Shown here one piece after another: positions 18,341 through 27,469 of a stretch of DNA of 64,000 nt (position 1 is its first letter; the number at the start of each line of letters is the position of its first letter). Both the position numbers and the translations under genes were made by a program. A model generated the notes under the pieces. The model searched no databases and had not been told where the DNA came from. It was given only the letters and a program-made list of their open reading frames with translations. This DNA is from Bacillus sp. SA1-12 (lineage in GTDB: Bacteria; Bacillota; Bacilli; Bacillales; Bacillaceae). The stretch covers positions 1 through 64,000 of the forward strand of contig NZ_LATZ01000135.1 in assembly GCF_000981385.1 (NCBI RefSeq), written 5' to 3'.

Positions 18341-18518
18341 ATTAGAGAAAGATACTGCCCGTAAAGTTCTGCCGAGCGATTGATGTCCAAATCAGGCGGT
18401 GTCACAGGGATTGTGTGAAAAGCTTCCTAACCAACAGTAGGTTGAGGAACTTCACCACTGAGGAAGTCTCACTTTATTATTATCAGTCTAAGAGTTCCAT
18501 TGTGGGGCTCTTATTTTT
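18340..18518 (+). ncRNA. Structured leader-like RNA with terminator upstream of trmR
   Basis: The core CTGCCCGTAAAGTTCTGCCG...GATGTCCAAATCA (18357-18395) is closely similar to one at 43268-43313 upstream of gpr. A hairpin TTCCTAACC/GGTTGAGGAA lies at 18425-18451. A likely terminator TAAGAG-TTCC/GGGG-CTCTTA with TTTTT is at 18489-18518, some 40 bases before trmR. The arrangement looks like a cis-regulatory leader, but it matches no riboswitch class I know and could be a dispersed repeat. Confidence 0.4.
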
Positions 18519-18560
18519 AGGTTTATATGTAGTTTTACTATAGTTTTTTGCAGGAGGACA

Positions 18561-19208
18561 ATGATGATAAACGAGGAAGTGTTGGCATATATAGAAAATT
18601 TGATACCTGATCGGCCTCAACATGTTGAGCGGATGGAGGATTTCGCAGAGCAAAATGGCGTACCGATCATGGAGAAAACAGGTATTGAAGTATTACTGCT
18701 CCTTCTCTCTATGCAACAGCCAAAGAGAATATTAGAGATTGGTACAGCAATTGGTTATTCCGCAATTCGAATGGCACTTAAATTGCCAAATACCGAAATT
18801 ATTACTATAGAGCTTGATGAAGAGCGTTTTCAGCAAGCAAATCAGCATATTAAAGAGATGGGCTTAGAGAACCGAATCCACACTGTGTGTGGGGATGCTC
18901 TTACCTTATCAGAAAACATAGGCAATTTTGCTCCGTTTGATGCACTCTTTATTGATGCAACGAAAGCAAAGTATTCAAAGTTTTTTCAAACGTATGAACC
19001 AATGCTTTCTGAAAATGGAATTATTTATACAGACAATGTTCTGTTTAAAGGAACAGTTGCTCGGGATCGGTCAGAGTTAACGACAAGGAGACAACGAACT
19101 CTTGTTAGAAAGCTTGATGAGTTTAATCATTGGCTGTATACATTAAATTCTTATGAAACGACAATTATTCCTGTTGGCGACGGGATTGCAGTGACAAAAC
19201 GAAAATGA
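18561..19208 (+). CDS. trmR: tRNA 5-hydroxyuridine methyltransferase
   Basis: The protein has 215 residues with an O-methyltransferase fold: ILEIGTAIGYSAIRMA is the SAM-binding motif I, ITIELDEERF motif II, and ALFIDATKAKY is the family Asp/metal region. YrrM of B. subtilis (TrmR) methylates ho5U34 to mo5U34 in tRNA. Linkage with two U32 family genes that make ho5U supports this function. AGGAGG lies just upstream; ATG 18564 is an equally good start. Confidence 0.9.
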   Translation: MMINEEVLAYIENLIPDRPQHVERMEDFAEQNGVPIMEKTGIEVLLLLLSMQQPKRILEIGTAIGYSAIRMALKLPNTEIITIELDEERFQQANQHIKEMGLENRIHTVCGDALTLSENIGNFAPFDALFIDATKAKYSKFFQTYEPMLSENGIIYTDNVLFKGTVARDRSELTTRRQRTLVRKLDEFNHWLYTLNSYETTIIPVGDGIAVTKRK

Positions 19209-19218
19209 GGTGTTGAAT

Positions 19219-20148
19219 ATGCAAAAACCTGAATTATTAGTTACACCAAAAAAAGTAGAGGACATAGTGCCTCTCATTGAAGCAGGTGCTGATGCTTTTA
19301 TTATTGGTGAGCAAAAATTCGGTCTCCGTCTCGCTGGAGAGTTTTCAAGGGACCAAGTAATGGAGGCTATTTCCATTGCCCATCAGCATCAAAAGAAAGT
19401 ATATGTGGCCATGAATGGAATCTTTCATAATGAAATGGTTAATGAGTTAGGCGACTATTTAGCATTTCTTAAAGAGGCTAAGGCAGATGCCGTTGTGTTT
19501 GGGGATCCTGCTGTGCTGATGTCAGCTAGAGAAGTTGCTCCTGAGCTTAAGCTTCATTGGAATACTGAAACAACTGCGACAAACTGGTATACGTGCAACT
19601 ATTGGGGACGAAAAGGTGCTAAGCGCGCAGTACTTGCCCGTGAGCTAAGTATGGAAGCCATAGTGGAGATAAAGGAGCATGCTGAATTAGAAATTGAAGT
19701 TCAGGTCCATGGTATGACATGTATGTTCCAATCAAAACGGAAATTACTTGGAAATTATTTTGAATATCAAGGAAAAGTATTAAAAGTAGAAAATCGCAAT
19801 GAAGAAGAAATGATGTTTTTATTTGATCCTGAAAGGGATAATAAATACCCAATTTTTGAAGATGTTAATGGAACACATATTATGAGTCCGAATGATATTT
19901 GTATTATTGATGAACTTGGAGAAATGATTGAGGCTGGCATAGATTCATTTAAAATTGATGGGGTTCTCCAAACATCAGAGTATATTCTTGAGGTAACAAA
20001 AAAATACCGTAAAGCGATCGATCTTTACATTTCTGACATTGAAGAGTATGAAGACATTAAAGATATGTTATTAGAAGAAATTGAAGGGCTGCAAGCAAAA
20101 AACCGTCCTTTAGATACAGGCTTTTTCTTTAAAGAAACAGTTTATTAA
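19219..20148 (+). CDS. trhP1: tRNA uridine(34) hydroxylation protein, U32 family, subunit 1
   Basis: The protein has 309 residues of the U32 'peptidase' family (PELLVTPKKVEDIVPLIEAGADAFIIGE). B. subtilis YrrN and YrrO act together in prephenate-dependent synthesis of 5-hydroxyuridine at tRNA position 34, so 'collagenase' labels are misleading. This smaller partner lacks the cysteine cluster seen in the next gene. ATG 19219 follows ATGAGGTG. It begins 10 bases after trmR. Confidence 0.88.
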   Translation: MQKPELLVTPKKVEDIVPLIEAGADAFIIGEQKFGLRLAGEFSRDQVMEAISIAHQHQKKVYVAMNGIFHNEMVNELGDYLAFLKEAKADAVVFGDPAVLMSAREVAPELKLHWNTETTATNWYTCNYWGRKGAKRAVLARELSMEAIVEIKEHAELEIEVQVHGMTCMFQSKRKLLGNYFEYQGKVLKVENRNEEEMMFLFDPERDNKYPIFEDVNGTHIMSPNDICIIDELGEMIEAGIDSFKIDGVLQTSEYILEVTKKYRKAIDLYISDIEEYEDIKDMLLEEIEGLQAKNRPLDTGFFFKETVY

Positions 20149-20196
20149 AAAATTAAACAATGATTAACATAAGTCTCGAAAGAAGGAGTGAAAATC

Positions 20197-21465
20197 ATGA
20201 CTGAAGTAATTGATAAAATCTCAGAGCTTATTGATGGAAAGCGCGTTATTACAAAAAAACCTGAGTTGCTTGCTCCGGCTGGAAATTTAGAAAAGCTAAA
20301 AATTGCCGTCCATTATGGAGCAGATGCAGTTTTTATTGGTGGACAAGAATATGGCCTCCGCTCCAATGCAGGTAACTTCTCACTGGAGGAAATGGCAGAA
20401 GGGGTGCGTTTTGCCAATAAATACGGAGCGAAAATTTATGTGACAACAAATATTTTCGCACATAATGAAAACATGGACGGACTTGATGAATATTTAATGG
20501 GGATCCAGAATGCGGGAGTAGCTGGTATCATCGTTGCAGACCCTCTAATCATTGAAACATGCAGACGTGTTGCTCCAAAGCTTGAGGTGCATTTAAGCAC
20601 ACAGCAATCACTTTCAAACTGGAAGGCAGTGCAATTTTGGAAGGAAGAGGGCCTAGAACGCGTCGTACTGGCACGTGAAACGAGTGCTGAAGAGATAAAG
20701 GAAATGAAAGAAAAAGTTGATATCGAAATTGAAGCCTTTATCCATGGTGCAATGTGTATTGCTTATTCAGGACGCTGTACATTAAGTAACCATATGACAG
20801 CACGGGATTCAAATCGTGGCGGATGCTGTCAGTCATGCCGCTGGGACTATGGTTTATTTAAGCTCGATAATGACGAAGAGGTTGCCCTTTTTAACGAAAA
20901 AGATGCACCATTTGCTATGAGTCCAAAGGATTTGAATTTAATTGAATCCATTCCTAAAATGATTGAGCTGGGGATCGATAGTTTGAAGATTGAAGGCAGA
21001 ATGAAATCTATTCATTATATCGCAACTGTTGTTAGTGTGTATCGCAAAGTGATTGATACTTATTGTGCTGATCCTGAACATTTCAAGATCGACCTTGAAT
21101 GGTTAAAAGAATTGGACAAATGTGCAAACCGTGAAACGGCTTCAGCATTTTTTGAAGGTGTTCCAGGCTATAAACAGCAAATGTTTGGCAGCCATTCAAT
21201 AAAAACACCTTATGATTTTGCAGGCCTTGTACTAGAATATGACGAAGAAACACAAATGGTAACAATGCAGCAGCGAAATTATTTTCAACCTGGTGATACA
21301 GTTGAATTCTTTGGTCCCGAAATTGATAACTTTACTCAAACAATTGAAAAGATATGGGATGAAAAAGGAAAAGAGCTCGATGCAGCCCGCCACCCGCTCC
21401 AAATCGTAAGATTCAAAGTGGAGAAACCAGTCTTTAGTAACAACATGATGCGAAAGGGGTTCTAA
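20197..21465 (+). CDS. trhP2: tRNA uridine(34) hydroxylation protein, U32 family, subunit 2
   Basis: The protein has 422 residues. KPELLAPAGNLEKLKIAVHYGADAVFIGG is an expanded version of the trhP1 start (shown here only as key segments). CIAYSGRCTLS and RGGCCQSCRW supply the conserved cysteines that bind an Fe-S cluster in the TrhP family. A C-terminal beta-barrel extension follows. It lies 48 bases after trhP1; I start at ATG 20197 after GAAGGAGTG. Confidence 0.9.
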   Translation: MTEVIDKISELIDGKRVITKKPELLAPAGNLEKLKIAVHYGADAVFIGGQEYGLRSNAGNFSLEEMAEGVRFANKYGAKIYVTTNIFAHNENMDGLDEYLMGIQNAGVAGIIVADPLIIETCRRVAPKLEVHLSTQQSLSNWKAVQFWKEEGLERVVLARETSAEEIKEMKEKVDIEIEAFIHGAMCIAYSGRCTLSNHMTARDSNRGGCCQSCRWDYGLFKLDNDEEVALFNEKDAPFAMSPKDLNLIESIPKMIELGIDSLKIEGRMKSIHYIATVVSVYRKVIDTYCADPEHFKIDLEWLKELDKCANRETASAFFEGVPGYKQQMFGSHSIKTPYDFAGLVLEYDEETQMVTMQQRNYFQPGDTVEFFGPEIDNFTQTIEKIWDEKGKELDAARHPLQIVRFKVEKPVFSNNMMRKGF

Positions 21466-21469
21466 ATAT

Positions 21470-22105
21470 ATGGGAAAGAAGCCCGTTGTAATCGGAGTGG
21501 CCGGAGGCTCTGGTTCAGGTAAGACAAGTGTAACGAAATCGATTTATGAGCATTTTAAAGGTCATTCAATTTTAATGCTTGAGCAAGATTTTTATTATAA
21601 AGATCAAAGTCATTTACCATTTGAGCAAAGACTAAATACAAATTATGATCATCCTTTGGCTTTTGATAATGATTTGTTAATCGATCATTTAAAATTATTG
21701 CTCAATCATCAATCAATCGAAAAACCGATATACGATTACAAATTGCATACAAGATCGAAAGATGTTATTGTTGTTGAACCGAAAGATGTTATAATTTTAG
21801 AAGGCATTTTAATTTTAGAAGATGAGCGTCTTCGTGACCTTATGGATATTAAACTGTTTGTAGATACAGATGCAGATATCAGGATCATCAGACGTATCCA
21901 GCGGGATATTAAAGAACGCGGCCGTTCAATTGATTCTGTCATTGAGCAATACATCTCTGTTGTCAGACCAATGCATAATCAATTTATTGAACCGACAAAA
22001 CGCTATGCTGATATCATTATCCCTGAGGGCGGCCAAAATCATGTTGCCATTGATTTAATGGTAACAAAAATTCAAACAATTCTTGAACTAAATGCAATTT
22101 TGTAA
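21470..22105 (+). CDS. udk: Uridine kinase
   Basis: The protein has 211 residues. The P-loop is GVAGGSGSGKTS near residue 9. It also has the family segments LEQDFYYKDQS and NYDHPLAFD. It phosphorylates uridine and cytidine with GTP or ATP in pyrimidine salvage. It starts four bases after trhP2, as in B. subtilis. Confidence 0.95.
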   Translation: MGKKPVVIGVAGGSGSGKTSVTKSIYEHFKGHSILMLEQDFYYKDQSHLPFEQRLNTNYDHPLAFDNDLLIDHLKLLLNHQSIEKPIYDYKLHTRSKDVIVVEPKDVIILEGILILEDERLRDLMDIKLFVDTDADIRIIRRIQRDIKERGRSIDSVIEQYISVVRPMHNQFIEPTKRYADIIIPEGGQNHVAIDLMVTKIQTILELNAIL

Positions 22106-22429
22106 TAACATAGCATAGATAAAGAGTACTGTGATCATATTATGTATAAGATTAAATTTCTTAGGGCATGTCTAAAGTCAAAGCTAAGGGCAAACTGTTG
22201 CCCTTGCTTTTTTCATACAATCTGCTTGATCCCTAAGCAAATCAACTACTTTCTTATCAATGGTCACATATGAGAATAAAAGTATGTTTTATTACTGCAT
22301 ACATTTTTCGATATGAGGCAAAAAGCTTCATGTATACATACTTATAAAGAAATCTCTTATCAAGAAAAAGTACAAAGCTACAGATTAAAAAACGACGGGG
22401 AACAGTCTACTAGAAGGAGTGGAACAAAC
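22106..22429 (+). other. Intergenic between udk and greA
   Basis: The region contains the udk terminator (22182-22214) and then about 210 AT-rich bases upstream of greA. No protein gene is recognised; the frame open upstream of the greA ATG from 22313 has no ribosome site. Confidence 0.4.
22182..22214 (+). terminator. Rho-independent terminator after udk
   Basis: AAGGGCAA and TTGCCCTT form the stem around CTG, followed by GCTTTTTT. Confidence 0.85.
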
Positions 22430-22903
22430 ATGGCACAAGAAAAAGTTTTTCCTATGACAAAGGAAGGGAAAGAAAAGCTCGAGCAGGAGCTTGAATATTT
22501 GAAAACGGTTAAACGTAAAGAAGTGGTTGAAAGAATTAAAATTGCCCGTAGCTTTGGTGATCTCTCAGAGAACTCTGAGTACGATTCAGCTAAAGAAGAG
22601 CAAGCATTTGTTGAAGGTCGTATTACGACAATTGAAAATATGATTCGCAATGCAAAAATTATTGAAGGTGAAGCAGATACAAGCTCAGTATCACTTGGAA
22701 GAACTGTTACATTTACAGAACTTCCAGATGGTGATGAAGAAACCTATACAATTGTAGGAAGTGCTGAAGCAGATCCATTTGAAGGCAAAATTTCAAACGA
22801 CTCTCCAATTGCCAAAAGCTTACTTGGCCGTAAAGTAGGAGAAGAAGTTACTGTACAAACTCCTGGTGGAGAAATGCTAGTGAAAATTGTGAAAATTAGC
22901 TAA
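22430..22903 (+). CDS. greA: Transcription elongation factor GreA
   Basis: The protein has 157 residues. The N-terminal coiled coil carries the tip acidic residues in FGDLSENSEYDSAKEEQ. The C-terminal domain has the FKBP-like VGEEVTVQTPGGEM segment. It rescues backtracked RNA polymerase by stimulating transcript cleavage. I use ATG 22430 after AGAAGGAGTGG. Confidence 0.95.
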   Translation: MAQEKVFPMTKEGKEKLEQELEYLKTVKRKEVVERIKIARSFGDLSENSEYDSAKEEQAFVEGRITTIENMIRNAKIIEGEADTSSVSLGRTVTFTELPDGDEETYTIVGSAEADPFEGKISNDSPIAKSLLGRKVGEEVTVQTPGGEMLVKIVKIS

Positions 22904-22920
22904 AAGCAGGTTTATATAGG

Positions 22921-22960
22921 AAACACCTCGTCGAAACTGATGGCGAGGTGTTTTTTTATC
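22921..22960 (+). terminator. Rho-independent terminator after greA
   Basis: AACACCTCG and CGAGGTGTT form a nine-pair stem; TTTTTTA follows. Confidence 0.9.
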
Positions 22961-22961
22961 T

Positions 22962-23175
22962 AGGCTCTTTTCTAAGCGCTTTGTTTTAAATAGGTTTTTG
23001 GTTTGTTTGGAGTTTGTTGCATGACTGCTGCATGTACAGCGGTATAGGGACTTATGCAGGTACTTATGCCGAGGAGATTTACCAACCGAGAAATAGTTTT
23101 CGCTTGCTGCAATCAACCACTCCGCAATATTAGGCCAGCAGCAACCAAATTTTGCGAGAATAGCCTTCATTAATA
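22962..23175. repeat. Dispersed intergenic repeat, copy 1
   Basis: It begins AGGCTCTTTTCTAAGCGC and runs through TTTAAATAGG, GAGGAG and ATCAACCACTCCGCAATAT to AGCAACCA. The same string order recurs at 46439-46660 with many substitutions. I recall a common Bacillus intergenic repeat with GAGGAGGCTCAC...CCCCGCGGAAAGC...CAACCACTCC, of which these look like diverged copies. Spurious ORFs overlap it on the reverse strand. Confidence 0.6.
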
Positions 23176-23264
23176 AAAAAGAGTGCGATCAAGAGTTGCC
23201 CTCACCTCAAGAATTATTCAAACCAAAAAAGATGTTGGCTTGTGTCATTCTATAGGAGGTTTCC

Positions 23265-25013
23265 ATGAATTTCAAAAAAAGATTTTTATTTGTCGGAACT
23301 TTTTTTCTTTTAGTCCTCTTTTTCATTCTTTTTCGATTAGCAGACCTTCAATTAATTCATACAGAATCATACTCTAAAAAAGGGGTAAATCTGATCCAGG
23401 AAAGTGTTAATCAACGGACTCAAGAGGTTGTTATTGATGATGGACGCGGGCGCTTCGTAGATCGTAACGGGGATTCATTACGTAATCAAGCTGAGCCTTC
23501 CCTGGTTTTGTTCCCCTTTTTAAAAGATATTACATGGCCTGCAGATAAGATTGCAGAGATCGTGAATATTTCAAGCGATGAGTTGAAAAATCGTTTACAA
23601 CATGCAAAAGAACCGCTTGTTCTTTCAAGTAAGGATAGATTATCCTTATCAAGCTCAGAGCTAGATGAAATAAATGATTTTAAGATACCAGGAGTTTTTG
23701 GGATATACAAGCAATCACCTATGGAGGAGACGATAGGAGAGCATATTTTAGGGATAACAGGTGAGAATGCAGAAGCATTGAGAAGAAAATATCCTGAACG
23801 CAAGGATTTATCCTATAAAACCAAGATTGGATTAACAGGCCTGGAGGAAGCATTTGATGAGTTTCTTTTGCCTGATGAAGCAACGAAGCTTTTATATCAT
23901 GTTGACGGAGATGGACATCCTCTCTTTGGTGTCAATGTAAAATACATTGCAGACTCGAATCCATTTTATCCTGTTACAGTAAAGACGACATTAAACAAGA
24001 ATATACAGGAAATGGCTGAAGATGTATTAGCCAAACAAAAGGTTGAAACCGGAGGACTTGTACTATTGGATGTGAAGACAAATGAAGTATTGGCAATGGT
24101 GAGCAAGCCTGATCTCAACCGATCAAATAGTAATACCTTAATCAATCATATGCTCCAGCCGCTTTTTCCTGGATCAGTATTCAAAACTGTCATTTCTGCA
24201 GCTGCAATTGAATATGGTTTAGATGATGTCACAAGAGAGTTTAACTGTAACCTTAATTTATATGGGGAAAAGGATGGAGAACAGGATGATGGAATGCTGA
24301 CCTTTGCAAGGAGCTTTGCAAAAAGCTGCAATTACACGTTTACAACTCTTGCTGAAGAACTAATGGAAAAGGATGAGATGGTGATCGAGGATACGGCTGA
24401 GAAGCTAGGATTACTTGGACCTGTTGGTTGGAGGGGAACAGTGTTTCATTATCAAAATTTTAAGCAATTTCCTGATGAAAAGGCTGGGCGTGTTTGGGTC
24501 GATGAAAAGGATAAAAAAGTTGAGCGAGCGATCGATCAGACTGCAATTGGTCAGAAAGATGTAAAGGTGACACCGCTTGGGGTTGCCAATATGATGGCCA
24601 CAATCGCAAGAGGCGGTCAAAAAGACCAAGTGAAAATCGTAGAAAATATATTATATAAAAATGGAACCAATATGTTCTCTTTTACGTCTAATTCTTTAGA
24701 AGGGGAAAAGATATCACCACTAACAGTTTCTAAGCTGCAAGAGATGCTTCGTTTAGTTGTAACAGATCCTGAAGGAACAGGAAGAAGGTTTCAAACTTCT
24801 CCTTTGGAGGTATCAGGTAAATCAGGAACAGCTCAGACAGGTAAGAAAAATGAAAAGGGTGAAACACTTTACAACAAATGGTTTGCAGGCTATTTTCCAT
24901 CAAGTAATCCTAATTATGCTCTTGTTGTCGTAGAGATGGACACGACAAGTTCTCAAGCTGGAACAAATGCTGCCTTTTACGATATAGTAAATGAATTAGC
25001 AAAGATGGACTAA
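23265..25013 (+). CDS. pbpI: Class B penicillin-binding protein (PbpI/YrrR-like)
   Basis: The protein has 582 residues. It has an N-terminal signal-anchor (FVGTFFLLVLFFILFRLADL), a PBP dimerisation-type domain and then the transpeptidase domain. SVFK has the nucleophile Ser304 and Lys307, SCN follows in FAKSCNYTF, and KSG (519-521) replaces the more usual KTG. It crosslinks peptidoglycan outside the membrane. In B. subtilis this gene is linked to sporulation and pairs with yrrS, as here. Confidence 0.88.
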   Translation: MNFKKRFLFVGTFFLLVLFFILFRLADLQLIHTESYSKKGVNLIQESVNQRTQEVVIDDGRGRFVDRNGDSLRNQAEPSLVLFPFLKDITWPADKIAEIVNISSDELKNRLQHAKEPLVLSSKDRLSLSSSELDEINDFKIPGVFGIYKQSPMEETIGEHILGITGENAEALRRKYPERKDLSYKTKIGLTGLEEAFDEFLLPDEATKLLYHVDGDGHPLFGVNVKYIADSNPFYPVTVKTTLNKNIQEMAEDVLAKQKVETGGLVLLDVKTNEVLAMVSKPDLNRSNSNTLINHMLQPLFPGSVFKTVISAAAIEYGLDDVTREFNCNLNLYGEKDGEQDDGMLTFARSFAKSCNYTFTTLAEELMEKDEMVIEDTAEKLGLLGPVGWRGTVFHYQNFKQFPDEKAGRVWVDEKDKKVERAIDQTAIGQKDVKVTPLGVANMMATIARGGQKDQVKIVENILYKNGTNMFSFTSNSLEGEKISPLTVSKLQEMLRLVVTDPEGTGRRFQTSPLEVSGKSGTAQTGKKNEKGETLYNKWFAGYFPSSNPNYALVVVEMDTTSSQAGTNAAFYDIVNELAKMD

Positions 25014-25205
25014 ATGGCAGGTGATCTTAGGGGGAAATTAACGGGAAGGAAAATAAAAATAGTTAACAAAATTGGGGATATTTTTTCATTTGTAATATTA
25101 ACATTCTGTAATAAAAGAGTAACAAATAGATAAAACAACTAGATAGAATGGCATTCTAATGCTAGAATAAGACAGAAGGTATGAGGGACAAAGGAGTGTA
25201 GGACA

Positions 25206-25895
25206 TTGAGTTATAATCATGTAAACTCTCGTTATGAAAAAAGAGATAAGCGTAGAAAGACCAACATCGTCTTGAATACATTAATAGGAATTGTTGCAGT
25301 TCTTATTCTTGTAATTGGATCTCAGCTCATCTTTGGCGGAAGTGATGCTGACAAAACTGCCAAATATAATGAACCGCCTGACATAAAATTAGCAAACCAA
25401 GAAAACAGTAACGAAGAAGCAACTGCAGATAAAGAGAAAGAACAGGAAGAAAGCGATCAATCAGCTGATGAGAAAGATAAAAAAACCGAAGATGAGGAAA
25501 ATGCAGAAGAATCAACAGAGGATCCTGCTGCAGAAGAAACTACACCAGAAGATCCATTTGAACAGGCAACCATTACACAAGGAGAGCCTGGCTCAGGTGT
25601 AGAAGAAACAATTGAAAATCCAGGCTGGAATCCGGTAGGTACGTCTCAAGCTGAGCCGCATTCAGCTAATTATGATAAAAACTCTCAAGATTGGGCTGAA
25701 ATGACTAAGGCTCTTAGCTATGCGACAGGAATTCCTGAATCAGAGATGATCATTTGGTTCCTTGGAAATAATGGGGGACCAAACGATGCAGTAGGTACAA
25801 TCTCGCCAAAGGATAAATCTGCGAAATATAAAGTATATATCACATGGGTTGAAAACAAAGGCTGGAAGCCAACAAAAATTGAAAAAGTAAACTAA
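25206..25895 (+). CDS. yrrS: DUF1510 membrane-anchored protein (YrrS-like)
   Basis: The protein has 229 residues. It has a short basic N-terminus, one membrane span (TLIGIVAVLILVIGSQLIF), a long acidic low-complexity linker rich in E, D and K (about 55-120), and a C-terminal globular DUF1510 domain (GWNPVGTSQ...YKVYITWVENKGWKP). It is probably exposed on the outer membrane face. The function is unknown; it follows pbpI. The start is TTG 25206. Its terminator has been split by an IS element. Confidence 0.82.
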   Translation: MSYNHVNSRYEKRDKRRKTNIVLNTLIGIVAVLILVIGSQLIFGGSDADKTAKYNEPPDIKLANQENSNEEATADKEKEQEESDQSADEKDKKTEDEENAEESTEDPAAEETTPEDPFEQATITQGEPGSGVEETIENPGWNPVGTSQAEPHSANYDKNSQDWAEMTKALSYATGIPESEMIIWFLGNNGGPNDAVGTISPKDKSAKYKVYITWVENKGWKPTKIEKVN

Positions 25896-25907
25896 AAGCA
25901 GCGGCAA
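25894..25907 (+). terminator. Left half of the yrrS terminator, split by an IS
   Basis: AAAAGCAGCGGCAA ends exactly at the IS boundary. The other half, TTGCCGCTGCTTTTT, lies at 27387-27401. Joined with one copy of CAA they restore a perfect hairpin followed by a T run. Confidence 0.8.
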
Positions 25908-25960
25908 TGGACTGCACCCCAAAAGTTAGAGTGAAATCTAATTATTGGGGTGTTTTTTAG

Positions 25961-26527
25961 TTGGCTAAATATAGTGAAGAATTTAAGTTGAAGCTTGTAA
26001 AAGAGTATTTAGAAGGTAAATTGGGATATAGATTATTAGCACAAAAGTATAATATGAAAGACTCTACACGTATTTTGAGATGGGTAAAAGCTTACGAAAA
26101 ATTTGGGGAGAAAGGGTTAATGAGAAAGAAGAACAAGGAAACTTATTCTGTTCAATTTAAGCTAGATGTATTAAGCTTTATGAAAAGAACAGGTTCTTCA
26201 GAGACTGATACAGCCCTTCAATTTGGACTAACCAACCCTTCTATGATAGCTTCTTGGAAGAAAGTTTTTTTGGAGGGTGGTCCTGAGGCCCTGGATAGAC
26301 CGAAAGGACGGCCATCCATGTCTGATTTTAATAAGAACAAAAGCAATAAAAAAGTTGCAGAAGAAAAGGAAATGACGTACGAACAAAAATTGGAGAGAGA
26401 AAACGAACTTCTGCGTTTAGAGGTAGAATACCTAAAAAAGTTGCGAGCTTTTCAGATGGATCCGGAAGGCTATCTCGAAAAGCACAAGCAGCGTTATCAT
26501 TCGAACTCAAAGAAATCTTCAAATTAA
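25961..26527 (+). CDS. IS3-family transposase OrfA (helix-turn-helix)
   Basis: The protein has 188 residues with two HTH units (YRLLAQKYNMKDSTRILRWVKAY and ETDTALQFGLTNPSMIASWKKVF, cited by key parts) and a C-terminal leucine-zipper-like stretch before KLRAF. It binds the IS ends. OrfA alone seems intact, starting at TTG 25961. The slippery heptamer at 26434-26440 would give the OrfAB fusion by -1 frameshifting. Confidence 0.88.
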   Translation: MAKYSEEFKLKLVKEYLEGKLGYRLLAQKYNMKDSTRILRWVKAYEKFGEKGLMRKKNKETYSVQFKLDVLSFMKRTGSSETDTALQFGLTNPSMIASWKKVFLEGGPEALDRPKGRPSMSDFNKNKSNKKVAEEKEMTYEQKLERENELLRLEVEYLKKLRAFQMDPEGYLEKHKQRYHSNSKKSSN

Positions 26528-27352
26528 AGGATGTTTTACGAATAGTCGGTATTCTGGAGTCTTCCTATCATTAACATATAAAAGTAATGAAGAAAAAAAA
26601 TCCAGATCACGTACTTGAGGAAACTGTTCAATCTATTATTGATGAAAATAATGGCAATTATGGTTATCGTCGTATCAAGCTAGAATTGAAAAATCGCGGT
26701 TCTAAAGTGAATCATAAAAAGGTGCAACGCATCATGAATAAACTCGGACTCAAAGGAGATAAGTTCAAAAGAAAATCACGGAAGTACAGTTCTTACAGAG
26801 GGACTATTGGAACTGTTGCCAAGAACCGTATTAATCGCCGTTTCCACACAAATAGGTGTCATCAAAAATTAGCAACAGATATCACAGAATTTAAGTGTTC
26901 TGACGGTGTAAAACTGTATTTCAATCCCATTATGTATGTTCAACGGTGAAATTCTTTCGTATGGGATAGGTATGCGTCCAACCTTAGAATTAGCCCTTAA
27001 ACCTCTAGAGGAAGCCCTTGAAATAGTAAAAGTTTCAAAGTACAGGACTACTGTACATTCTGATCAAGGATGGCAATATCAACATAATAAATGGGTAAAA
27101 ACACTTAAGGAATATAGGGTATACCAGAGTATGTCGCGAAAAGGAAACTGTTTAGATAACTCCCCGATGGAGAATTTTTTCGCGTTAGTCAAACAAGAAA
27201 TGTATTATGGAGAAGCACTGTGCTCATTTGAGGAATTAAAAAAGAGAATTGAAGAATATATCGATTATTATAATAACAAGCGTATAAAGCAAAAATTGGC
27301 AGGTATGAGTCCGGTTCAATACCGCATCCATACCAGCCAATCAGCTGCTTAA
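26434..27352 (+). pseudogene. IS3-family transposase OrfB, disrupted
   Basis: The DDE integrase frame continues from the -1 frameshift site but has an in-frame TAA at 26572-26574 (after ESSYH) and a second lesion, a net one-base shift near 26936-26942. The frame therefore breaks between KLYFNPIM and FNGEILSYG. All three catalytic acids remain in the split pieces: Asp in ATDITEF, Asp in VHSDQGW, Glu in MENFF. The copy should be unable to transpose without help. Confidence 0.9.
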
Positions 27353-27386
27353 TACAAAACTCTAACTTTTGGGGATCACATCACAA

Positions 27387-27404
27387 TTGCCGCTGCTTTT
27401 TGCA
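27387..27404 (+). terminator. Right half of the yrrS terminator
   Basis: TTGCCGCTGCTTTTTGC is the 3' arm and T run of the hairpin whose 5' arm lies at 25894-25907. Confidence 0.75.
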
Positions 27405-27469
27405 TATTTCCCTGTACAGTGGATTAGTGATTGGGTGTCAGCTCTGTAGAATAGGACGTGCACGTGCAT

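Larger units (their letters stand above)
25908..27383 (+). mobile_element. IS3-family (IS150-like) insertion sequence, inactive copy
   Basis: The element is 1476 bases. The ends are TGGACTGCACCCCAAAAG and, on the other side in reverse complement, TGATGTGATCCCCAAAAG, sharing CCCCAAAAGTTAGAGT. CAA flanks both sides (25905-25907 and 27384-27386), a 3-base target duplication typical of the group. It carries orfA and a damaged orfB joined by an A-AAA-AAG slippery site (26434-26440). Confidence 0.93.

Noticed and set aside
18340..18518. Identification as a cyclic-di-GMP or cyclic-di-AMP riboswitch
   Set aside because: I compared the core by eye with the consensus strings I remember for those and other common classes and found no convincing match.
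22877..23170. Reverse-strand ORF of 97 codons behind greA
   Set aside because: It covers the greA terminator and a dispersed repeat and has no ribosome site.
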